Shown here: in pieces, positions 28,127 to 39,400 of the stretch
Numbering within the stretch: position 1 is the stretch's first letter
How the letters are laid out: the number at the start of each line of letters is the position of its first letter
Source: Pseudomonadota bacterium
Lineage (GTDB): Bacteria > Pseudomonadota > Alphaproteobacteria > Acetobacterales > Acetobacteraceae
DNA length: 55,312 nt
Assembly: GCA_018240635.1 (NCBI GenBank)
Contig: JAFEFJ010000003.1
Coordinates: 1 to 55,312 of the forward strand
Direction of reading: 5' to 3'
Made by a program: the position numbers and the translations under genes
The notes under the pieces: generated by a model
What the model saw: the letters and a program-made list of their open reading frames with translations, nothing else
Databases searched by the model: none
Told to the model about the DNA's origin: nothing

Positions 28127-28376
28127 GGCGTGCCCCCTTTGCATCGCCGCTTCGGTGGCCGCTATGCCCGCCATGCCCGTGGTGCATGAACAGGTGCATC
28201 AGTGGACAAGACAGGAACGGCAGAAAGGGCAGGGCGCCAAAGACGTGGGCGGTGTGCTCGGTGAGCAGATAGAAGCCTGCAATCAGCAGGAATCCGCACA
28301 GGACGAGGCCGGAAGGTGTGCGCCACAGCGGCACGTGCGGTCCGCTGCTCTGGGCGTCATGGAGATGCATGGTCAT
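28123..28376 (-). CDS. DUF2933 family membrane protein, apparent frameshift at a G-run
   Basis: The N-terminal 70 residues are a clear DUF2933 protein: WRTPSGLVLCGFLLIAGFYLLTEH, two membrane segments, and SCPLMHLFMHHGHGGHSGH. At the G5 run (28133-28137 on the + strand) the frame runs on for about 190 residues over the ICMT gene, to 27555. One extra G would give a short end (GDAKGGTP) with the stop at 28123-28125, overlapping the ICMT ATG as ATGA. I use that end. Either a base was lost here or the sequence has an error. The role is unknown; it is typical of metal islands. Confidence 0.68.
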
Positions 28377-29008
28377 CGTCCCATGCCTTCCATCGGGCGG
28401 CCCATCAGGTTATCGGATTTGGACTGCTGTTCCGGTGACAGCACACCGTAAAGGGCGCGCGCGGGGCCTTCGATCGCCTTCAAGGCGTCAAGCCGTGCCG
28501 AGAGCATCCGTTCACTGCGGGTCAGCCGGTCCGGCCAGTTGGTCAGCATGCCGCCTTGCACCATCTGCTCTCGCATCATCGTCATCGCGGACGCCTGCTT
28601 GCGCAGCGCATCGGCGAAGGCGTCCCATTGCGGCTGTTTGGCGTCGGTGACTCCACGTTCCGCACGCAGGAAGGCGATGCAGCCCTCGATGTGGTCGAAG
28701 CGCATCATGCCCATTGGGCCGGCCATGCCTCCGGGCCCCATCTGCTCCATGCGCTCCATCATCTGCATCATGCCCATCATCTGCTGCGTGTTGCCGCCCA
28801 TCATGCCGGGCATGCCGCTTGCCGGAGCCGGCATCGCCTGGGTGCTTTGCGCTGGTCCGTCACCGGGATGGTGAACGTTGTGGCCCCGATCCGACCGCGC
28901 CCGGGCGGTGCCGGCGCCGAGGACGGCGATGGCGAATGCGAGGGCCAGGAATCCAGAAGTGGTTTTGACGGTGTTCTTCGGTGTGCTCCGTTGGAAGTAA
29001 GCGGTCAG
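28373..29008 (-). CDS. Spy/CpxP-like periplasmic protein, start uncertain
   Basis: The mature part is recognisable: a signal segment (SGFLALAFAIAVLGAG, cleavage near TARARS), a His/Pro-rich stretch, then a Met-rich helical region (GMMGGNTQQMMGMMQMM). The Spy/CpxP-type LTxxQ-like motif is seen as LYGVLSPEQQ near the end. The Met-rich part is likely to bind Cu(I)/Ag(I). No ATG, GTG or TTG precedes the signal in this frame; a CTG at 29008 is the best I can see, so the true start may be altered or missing. The stop overlaps the DUF2933 start by ATGA. Confidence 0.7.
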   Translation of the reverse strand: MTAYFQRSTPKNTVKTTSGFLALAFAIAVLGAGTARARSDRGHNVHHPGDGPAQSTQAMPAPASGMPGMMGGNTQQMMGMMQMMERMEQMGPGGMAGPMGMMRFDHIEGCIAFLRAERGVTDAKQPQWDAFADALRKQASAMTMMREQMVQGGMLTNWPDRLTRSERMLSARLDALKAIEGPARALYGVLSPEQQSKSDNLMGRPMEGMGR

Positions 29009-29102
29009 GCCGCGCGGTCGGCGCGCATGGTCCGGCGTCAGTGGCCGAGACCGCCCACGGAGAAAGACCCGTCGCCCGACCAGCGTCAGCCCGGTCGCGC
29101 TG

Positions 29103-29546
29103 TCATTGCCTCCGTGGCCGGTCAGGCCACGAAACGCGGCGGGTGCAAGGCGGGGGCGACGGGGATGCCGTCTGCCCGCGGTATCGTTCCAGAGAAATAA
29201 GGAAATCTGGCGCCGAAATGCAGACGCTCGCCCGGAGAGAGCGGCGACGGGAGAGCGGCGACGGGAGAGCGGCGGCCGGAGAACCCTGCATGGCCGCGCA
29301 GCACCGCGGATCCCGCAGCGTGCTGTCGTCGATGCAAGGGCTGCCATGATCGTGAGGATGCGCGAGGAACACCACCGACAGGACCGTGCCGTGCACGGTC
29401 GGGCGCGGCTGGCTGGCGACGGGGCCGGACACGACGAACAGGACGAGCGCCGCGAATACAACCACGCCCGCCAACGCTGCCCTGACATACATCGCGATAC
29501 CGCGAGACATCCGGCCGGTCCTGGGATCGTCCTCGGATTCAACCAT
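29103..29546 (-). CDS. hypothetical His/Cys-containing membrane-anchored protein
   Basis: The start at 29546 (MVESEDDP) gives a protein with one membrane helix (AALAGVVVFAALVLFVVSG) and a periplasmic part with HPHDHGSPC and CCAAM, likely metal-binding. The C-terminal half crosses a 14-base tandem repeat (29237-29278). A more familiar C-terminus (DGIPVAPALHPPR) is read in the next frame (29122-29337), so a repeat-number change may have shifted the frame. The family is not named with confidence. Confidence 0.42.
   Translation of the reverse strand: MVESEDDPRTGRMSRGIAMYVRAALAGVVVFAALVLFVVSGPVASQPRPTVHGTVLSVVFLAHPHDHGSPCIDDSTLRDPRCCAAMQGSPAAALPSPLSRRRSLRASVCISAPDFLISLERYRGQTASPSPPPCTRRVSWPDRPRRQ
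29237..29278. repeat. 14-base tandem repeat, about 2.7-3 copies
   Basis: The unit GAGAGCGGCGACGG is at 29237-29250 and 29251-29264, with a diverged third copy following. Because 14 is not a multiple of 3, each gain or loss of a unit changes the reading frame of the - strand gene over it. Confidence 0.7.
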
Positions 29547-29655
29547 ATGGAACGCGATCCACCGCGCACTCATTGAGCCAAGTCACTCCAGGATCGGGCA
29601 GCAGGCAATGAGGCCGCGCCCGTCGGCAGGGGAGCGCGGCCTCAGTCTTCGTCAA

Positions 29656-29909
29656 GTAAAGTCGGTATTCGCCGGACTTGTTGATCAGATCGATCAGGAA
29701 GCGCTGATCGGGCGCCAATACCACGCCTCGCGTGCCGTCCGGCTGGCGCAGTCCGAACACCGAGGCGGCTTTGCCGTTGACATCAAGGGTGCGGCGCTCG
29801 GCCGTCAGTCGGAGGGGTGAGTCCGCCAGGGCGCGGGCGCCCTTGGGCGCAACGGCGTAGGCGGCGGCGAGCGGTCGGACGCGAGCAGGCCGCGTCGCGT
29901 GAGCATCAT
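29656..29909 (-). pseudogene. multicopper oxidase remnant (N-terminal fragment)
   Basis: On the - strand from the ATG at 29909 there is a Tat-like start (MLTRRGLLAS). After a frame change come ERRTLDVNGKAASVFGLRQP, DGTRGVVLAPDQRFLIDLIN and KSGEYRLYLTKTE, which is the first cupredoxin segment of a CopA/laccase-type multicopper oxidase. The copper-ligand HxH motifs and the remaining 350 or so residues are missing. It looks like a deletion relic in a copper-resistance island. Confidence 0.65.
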
Positions 29910-30203
29910 GGTCATGGAGGTTCCGTTCGTCTGGAGGAATGGGCGCTACGGCGACATTCAGACGAGGCGGCGTGGCGGCGGGATGGACGGCATCGCCGGC
30001 AGCCCGGTCCCCGTCGCGTCCCGCAGACGGAAGCAGTCGTTTTCGCGCTGGCCGGACCGGCCAGCGGGGCCCGCGCAGGCGCCATCCAGGGCGCCATCGG
30101 CGGGCAGCGCAGAGTTCGCATGATCCCTACGTCGCATGACGGAAATGGCCCGGTGCGGCGTGCTGCGCGCCCACGCCGAGGATGCGCGCCGGATGCGAGA
30201 GGG

Positions 30204-30320
30204 TCACGCAGGGGGCTGATGCTTGCGGGCCATGGGAATCGCCTGCGCGGACGCGAACAGTGACCACGCGAGCAAGACGGCCCCCATCAGCAGCCGGACG
30301 ATTTGCGCCGCACGCCTCAT
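30204..30320 (-). CDS. possible 38-residue membrane peptide downstream of csoR
   Basis: Starting 4 bases after the CsoR stop, an ATG opens a 38-residue frame with one hydrophobic segment (IVRLLMGAVLLAWSLFASAQA) that looks like a signal or membrane anchor. It could be a real small protein or the head of a truncated exported protein. There is no family match I can name. Confidence 0.35.
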   Translation of the reverse strand: MRRAAQIVRLLMGAVLLAWSLFASAQAIPMARKHQPPA

Positions 30321-30324
30321 GTCG

Positions 30325-30600
30325 TCATCTCGACATGCGGCCGACAGTCTCGACAAGTTCCTCGACTTTGCGCCGCTGTTCGATCGGATCTCCCGCGGCG
30401 AAGGCCCCCGCGACGCAATGCGAGACGTGGTCACGCAAGATCTCGCTCTCGACTTTATGAAGCGCCGCGCGGACGGCGCTGATCTGCGTCAGCACATCCA
30501 CGCAATACCGCTCCTCCTCGACCATGCGCAGGAGACCGCTGATCTGGCCCTCGATCCGCTTGAGGCGGGCGGCGACTGACTTTTTCGTGACAGCGTGCAT
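30325..30600 (-). CDS. csoR: CsoR/RcnR family copper-sensing repressor
   Basis: The 91-residue all-helical protein has the CsoR copper-ligand set Cys33, His58 and Cys62 (YCVDVL and DHVSHC), with spacing as in characterised Cu(I) sensors. RcnR, by contrast, uses His at the last position. The N-terminus [21 protein letters not shown] is typical. It has no separate DNA-binding domain; tetramers bind a GC-rich palindrome. It is divergent from the copper ATPase, and a candidate operator lies between them. It should derepress efflux on Cu(I). Confidence 0.9.
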   Translation of the reverse strand: MHAVTKKSVAARLKRIEGQISGLLRMVEEERYCVDVLTQISAVRAALHKVESEILRDHVSHCVAGAFAAGDPIEQRRKVEELVETVGRMSR

Positions 30601-30604
30601 GGTC

Positions 30605-30630
30605 GATACCGTACCCCCGTAGGGCACATA
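30605..30630. promoter_or_regulatory. candidate CsoR operator
   Basis: The csoR-copA intergenic region holds the GC-rich quasi-palindrome TACCCCCGTAGGG (about 30612-30624) flanked by A/T-rich bases, like known CsoR sites with a C-run/G-run core. The assignment rests on its position and resemblance. Confidence 0.5.
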
Positions 30631-30660
30631 GGTCACGCTGGCGATGGAACGGAGAGCATC

Positions 30661-33101
<2,441 letters not shown>

Positions 33102-33456
33102 GCGGACACCGAGGGGAGCACCGGCCCATGTTTCAACGCATCATCGCCGGCGCCGATGGGCCGGAGGGGCCATCAGCGCTCCGCCTTCGGCGTCGCTCGC
33201 GATGCATCGGTGGATGCCGCTGCTGATCTTGCCGACATCGACCCGGACGCGGTCGCGTGGCACCGGACAGCCGTGGCGGACCAGAACCTCTTGGATTGCC
33301 GCCAAATCGGGCTTCAACCCGTGTTCGCGGATCAGTTCGTCGCGAAGCCGATCGACGCCGAGCCTTGGGCCCAGTCGCGGCCCGAGGATCGGCGCCTCCT
33401 CGCGGGCAGGGACCTTCCGCCCCGCCGCCCTCGCGCGGCGGGCGGCGGGGCAGGCG
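33102..33456. other. intergenic remnants downstream of copA
   Basis: On the + strand a frame from 33128 begins MFQRIIAGADGPEG, like the start of a universal stress protein, and breaks after about 32 residues. On the - strand an open stretch without a start codon reads LRDELIREHGLKPD and IQEVLVRHGCPVPRD. Both look like gene fragments; neither is assigned. Confidence 0.35.
33420..33450 (-). terminator. GC-rich hairpin after the giant repeat gene
   Basis: CCCCGCCGCC (33420-33429) and GGCGGCGGGG (33441-33450) form a perfect 10-base stem with an 11-base loop, 7 bases past the stop of the giant gene. There is no T-run, so terminator strength is uncertain. Confidence 0.42.
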
Positions 33457-36400
33457 TCATGCGAACCTGATGAGGGTGCCGCCGGCGTGATCGGACGATA
33501 GCGTGAAGTCCGAGGTCTGGTAGCTGCCTGCCAGCGTCAGCTGTGCCTGATGCGTGCCGTTCGTAACCGTCAGCGTGCCGCCCGTGTTGCCGCCGTTCGG
33601 GGCGAAGGACCGCGTCTCCCCGGGCGCGTAGCCGAAGCCCGCCAGGTCGATGGCATCGCCCGCGCCGAAGCCGCCGATGGTTGCGGCGAACTCTGGCAGG
33701 TTCTCGAGCTCCAGCAGTCCGTCGGCACCGCCGAACGCAACGGTCTGGCCCGCCGACGCGGAGCCCGCGATGATCGCCTCGCCGCCGTCCAGCGTCAGGC
33801 CGCCCGTGATCGCGCCGCCGGCATGGATGAACGCCATGCCGCCCGAACCGACGATCGCCGCGTTGGCCACGCCGCCGTTGCCGACGCGCAGGATGCCGTT
33901 GGCTTCAACCTGCGTGCCGATCGCGATGCCGCCTCCGCTGACATTCTGCGCGCCGCCGGAGGCGAGCATCGCGTCGTAGGCTGTGCCGCCCGCCCCGACG
34001 ATTTCCGTGCCGTTCAGGTTGACCGTCGTGCCGTGCGCAATGCCGCCTTGCGTGACGATGTCGGCGCCGCCTGCGTTGATCACCGTGCCGTTGGCCGTGC
34101 CGCCCTTCACGACGTAGAGCAGGCCCTGGTTGTTGATGACGGTGCCGTCCGCCTCGCCGCCCAGAGCCACGTAGGCGGTGGAGTGTCCTGCCATGGTGGT
34201 GCCGGTGGCGGTGCCGCCGCGCAGCACGTAGAGCCGGTCCTGCCGGGTCAGCGACAGGCCGGTGACGGACGGGCCCTCGTGCGTGATGCCGCTGCCGGTC
34301 TTGAACAGGATCACGCCTGGGCCGGACGCCGCCGTCGCGGTGATGCCGATGCTGGCCGATGCCGCGTCGTTGCCGAAGCTGTCCTGCGCGGTGAGCGTGA
34401 TGGTGTCGGCGCCCGCGACGCTGTCGGTGTCCTGCAGCGTCGCCAAATCGGCATTCACCTGCGCGAGCGAGCCGGTGATCGTCAGCGTCGTCGTGCCGGC
34501 GCCCGATACGCCCGCGCCGCTTGCTGAAAGCAGCCCGTTCGTGTCGGTCAGCGTCACCGTGAAGGTTTCGCCCGTCACGTTGTTCGCTTCCGACAGGCTG
34601 ACCCCGGTGATGGCGGTCGAGCTGCCCTGATGGACCGTCTGCGCGCCCGGCACCGCGAGGACGGGCGTGAGCGCCGCCACCGTGATGTCCGCCGTGCCGC
34701 CACCCGTGTTGCCGAAGCTGTCGGATGCGCTGACCGCGATGTTGTCGATCCCGGCCGTTGCGTTGGTATCCGACAGCGTCGCGAGATCGGCGTTCACCTG
34801 CGCGAGCGAGCCGGTGATCGTCAGGCTCGACGTGCCGGAGCCGGAAACGCCCGCACCGGTCGCCGACAGCAGCCCGTGCGCGTCGGACAGGACGACCGTG
34901 AAGGTCTCGTCCGAGGTGCTGCCGGGCTCGGAGAGCGCGATCCCGCCGATGCCGGTCTCGTTGCCCTGGTTGATCGTTCGCGGACCCGGCACCGAAACGC
35001 TCAGCGAGAGCGTCGAGACCGTCACGTCCGCGGTCGCGCCGCCCGTGTTGCCGAAGCTGTCGGTGACGCCGATGGAGATGTTGTCAGCGCCCGTCGTCGC
35101 ATTGGTGTCCGACAGCGTCGCGAGATCGGAGTTCACCTGCGCGAGCGAGCCGGTGATGGTCAGCGTGGTCGTGCCGGAGCCCGACACGCCCGCCCCGGTC
35201 GCCGACAGCAGGCCATGCGTGTCGGACAGCGTGACGGTGAAGGTCTCGCCGGCGACGCTGTGCGTCTCCGACAGGGTGATGCCGGTGATCGGCGTGGCGT
35301 TGCCCTGCGCGATCGTCTGCGCGCCCGGCACGGAAACCTCCGGCGAAAGCGGCGTCACGGCGATGCTCGCCGTGTTGCTGCCGGTGTTGCCGAAGCTGTC
35401 GGTCACGCCGATCGAAATGTTGTCGGCGCCCGCGGTCGCGTTGGTGTCGGACAGCGTGGCGAGGTCGGCGTTCACCTGCGCGAGCGATCCGGTGATCGTC
35501 AGGCTCGACGTGCCGGAACCCGACACTCCGGCCCCCGTCGCAGCAAGCAGGCCATGCGTGTCCGCGACGGTGACCGTGAAGGTCTCGCCCGCCGTGTTGC
35601 CGGCCTCCGACAGCACGATGCCGCCGATCCCCGTCGCATTGCCCTGGAAGATCGCCTGCGCGCCGGGCACCGCGACGCTGGGCAGGCCGTTCACCGTGAC
35701 GGCGATGGAGGCGGGGTTGGCGGTGCCGCCGTTGCTGTCGGACACGCTGACGCCGATCGTGTCGCCGCCTGCGGTCGCGCTGGTGTCGGTCAGCGTCGTC
35801 AGGTCGGCGTTCACCTGATCCAGCGTGCCGGTGATGGTCAGCGTCGTGCCGCCATTCGACTGCAACACGCTGCCCCCGCCGCCCGCCGCGCCGGTGTTCG
35901 CCGAAAGCGTCCCGTGCGCATCGGACAGCACCACGGTGAAGGTCTCGCCGCCGGTCGTCGGCGATTCCGCAACGCTTACGCCGCCGATCGCGGCGGTCTT
36001 GCCCACGCCGATCGTCTGCGGTCCAGGCGCGGCGATGGTGGGCGTGCCGGAAAGCAGCGTGCTGAGCGCGATGTCGCTGTCCACGCCGCCGTGCACCAGC
36101 GTGACGCCGAAATGGTCGCTGGAGTAGTCGCCCGCCAGCGTGTAGGTCAGCGTGCCGCCGCCGCTCAGGTTGACGGTCAGCGTCGTGTTCGTGCCGTCGA
36201 ACGTGCCGGGCGTGACCGATACCGCATCGGTGTTGGCAAGCTCCAGGATGTCGGATCCGCCGAAACCGCTGATGATGCCGGTGTAGTTCTGCGTGGCGGG
36301 CTGATCGACCCGCAGCACGCCGGTGCCCGACTGATAGGTCACGCCCTCGGCGGTCGCGCCGCTCAGTTCCAGCTCGGAGCCTGCCTCGATACGGAAGCTG

Positions 36401-39400
36401 CCAGTGCCGGAAACGGCGGTCGCGATGTCGAGCGTGCCGCCGGACGCATCCACGATGCCGGCGTTGGACGTGAGATCCGATACGGTGCCGTAGCCCGTCA
36501 GAAGCCCGAGCGCGCCGATGGACAGCGCCCCGCCGCTGATCGTGCCGCCGCCAAGCACCAGGCGTCCGTCATCCGTCAGTGCGCCGGCGCCCACCGCGTA
36601 GTTGCGCTGGCCGAGGATATCCAGCTCGCCCGTGGTGGCGATCCCGGTCAGGCTGTTCTCGATCGCCGTGAAGCTGGTGCCGTCGCCGCCCTGGAACACG
36701 GAGCCCGCGCCCGACAGGACGATGGTGGCCGCGTCGGTGGCGACCGCCCCGCCGGTGACCGAAACCGTCGCGCCATGCCCGTTGGCGATGGCCACCCAGG
36801 TGCCGCCGGTCAGCGTGCCGCCGCTTGCGTTGGCGTTGCCCGCGCCCGGCCCGTAGGTGACCGCGCTGCCGTCCAGCGCCTGCACCGTGCCGTTGTTCGT
36901 GATCGTCCCGCCGATGATCGACAGCGTGCCGCCACCGGTCGCTTCCAGCGTGCCGCTGTTGGTCACGCCACCGCCGTTCAGCGTCAGCGTCGCCGTGCCG
37001 GCTTCGGGCGTCGCGTCCACGATGCCCTGGTTGACCAGCACCATGTTGCCGTCGCCGATGACGCCGGTGCCCTCGATCAGGTTGTCGGCGTTCGTGAGCG
37101 TTGTGCCGTTGCCATGAACAACCGCGTCGCCGCTGCCCGAGTGCGTGACGAGGATCACCGTCCCGCCGCCGGACAGCGTCACGTCGCCGCTCATCGCAAG
37201 GAAGGTGTTGGTGGCGTTGCCGCCCTCGATGTCGAACGTGCCGTGGTTGACGATCGCGCCGTTCAGCACGGTGGTGGAGTTCAGCGGCGACGTGTAGGTG
37301 GTCCCAGCCGCAACGGTCACGCCGGACAGCGTGACGCTGTTGCCGGCGGCGGTGCCCAGCGAGCCGCCCGCGCTTTCGCTCAGCGTGCCGCCGGTGATGG
37401 TGGCGCCGCCGGTGACGGTGACCGCGCTGCCGGAACCCGCGGCGGTGATCAGTCCGCCTGCATTCGAGACGTTTGTCTGCACGACCAGCGTGCCGCCGCC
37501 CGTGGCTTCCAGCGTGCCGGTGTTGGTCACGCCGCCGCCGCTGTTGAGCAGAAGCGACGCCGTATCGGCCTCCGGCGTCGCATCGACGACCGACTGGTTC
37601 ACCAGAACCATGTTGCCGTCGCCGATGATGCCGCTGCCTTCGATCGTGTTGTCGGCGTTGGTCAGCGTCTGGCCGTTCCCGTGGATGACGGCATTGCCGC
37701 TGCCGGTATGGGTCGAAAGCACGACCGTCCCGCCGCCGGACAGCGTCACGTCGCTGCCCATCGCAAGGAAGGTGTTGTTCCCGCTGCCGCCGAGGATGTC
37801 GAACGTGCCGTGGTTGACGATCGCGCCGTTCAAGATGGTGGTGGAGTTGAGGGGCGAGGTGTAGGTGGTGCCCGCCGCGATGGTCACGCCCGACAGCGTG
37901 GCGCTGTTCCCTCCCGCCGTGCCCATCGTTCCGTTCGCGGTGGTGCTGAGCGTCCCGCCGGTGATCGTGGCGTTGCCGGTGATGGTGACGGCGCTGCCGG
38001 CGCCTGCCGCGGTGACCAAGCCTCCCGCGTTCGCGACATTGGTCTGCACCACGAGCGTGCCGCCGCCCGTCGCTTCCAGCGTGCCGGTGTTCGTCACGCC
38101 GCCGCTGCTGTTCAGCAACAGGGATGCCGTATCGGACTCGGGTGTGGCATCCACCACGGCATGGTTCACCAGAACCATGTTTCCGTCGCCGATGACGCCG
38201 GTGCCTTCGATCGTGTCGTTGACGTTGGTGAGCGTCGTGCCGTTGCCGTGGATGTAGGCGCTGCCGCCACCCGAGCGCGTCGAAAGCACGACCGCGCCGC
38301 CGCCGGACAGCGTGACGTCGCCGCCCATCGCCAGGTAGCCGTTCGCGCCGCTGCCGCCAAGGACCGCGATCGTGCCGTCGTTGGCGATGGTGCCGAGCAG
38401 GAAGGTGCTGGCCCCGTTCGAGGCGGTGTAGGTGCTGCCGCTCCCGATGGTCAGCGTGCCCTGTGTGGTGCCGTCGAGCGTGGAGCTGCCGACGGTCGCG
38501 AGCGTGCCGGTGCCGGCGGTGGTCAGCAGGCCGCCCTGCACGGTGGCGTTGACGATCTGCACCGTGCCGCCGCTCGCGGCGGTGATCGTGCCGCCTGCGT
38601 TATTGACCGTGGTGTTGACCGCGAGCGTGGCGGTGCTGGTGGCCTTCAGCGTCCCGGTGTTGGTGATGCCGCCGCCGTTCAGGGTGAGGGTGGCATTGCC
38701 GCCCTCTGGCGCGGCTTGGATCAGCTTCTGGTTGACCACCGAAAGGCTGCCGTCGCCGATCGTGCCGGAGCCTTCGATGGTGTTGTCGGCGTTGGTCAGC
38801 GTCTGGCCGTTGCCGTGGATATAGGCCGCGCCGCCGCCGGTGTTGGTGCTCAGCAGGACCGTGCCGCCGCCCGACAGTGCGACGCTGTTGCCGATGTTCA
38901 GGTAGCCGTTCGCGCCGCTGCCGCCGACCACGGAGATCGTTCCGTCGTTGACGATCGCGCCGTACAGCGTGGTGGTGGCGCCGTCCGATGCGGTGTAGGT
39001 GCTGCCCGCACCGATGGTGAGCGCGCCGAGCGTCGAGCCGTCCAGTGCCGAGTTGCCCGCCGTCGCCATCGTGCCCGCGAGATTGACGAGCAGCCCGCCC
39101 TGCACGGTCGCGTTGAGGATCTGCACGGTGCTGCCGGCATCGACGACCGAGATGGTGCCGCCCGCGTTCTGCACGGTGGTGTTGATCGCGAGCGTTCCGC
39201 CGCCCGCCGCCTCCAACGTGCCGGTGTTGAGGACGCCGCCCCCGTTCAGCGTCAGGCCCGTTGTGCCGCCTTCGGGCGTGGCTTCGACCACGGCCTCGTT
39301 GACCAGCGCCAGACTGCCGTTGCCGATGACGCCGGTGCCTTCGATCGTGTTGCCGGCGTTGGTCAGGGTCTGGCCACTGCCCTGAACGAAGGCCGTGCCG

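Noticed and set aside
29677-29700. TTGATCAGATCGATCA as an FNR-like site
   Set aside because: The half-site spacing is wrong and the bases are explained by the coding sequence (LIDLIN) of the multicopper oxidase remnant.
33156-33470. 104-codon + strand frame downstream of copA
   Set aside because: No ribosome site or family match; it spans broken fragments and the GC-rich hairpin.
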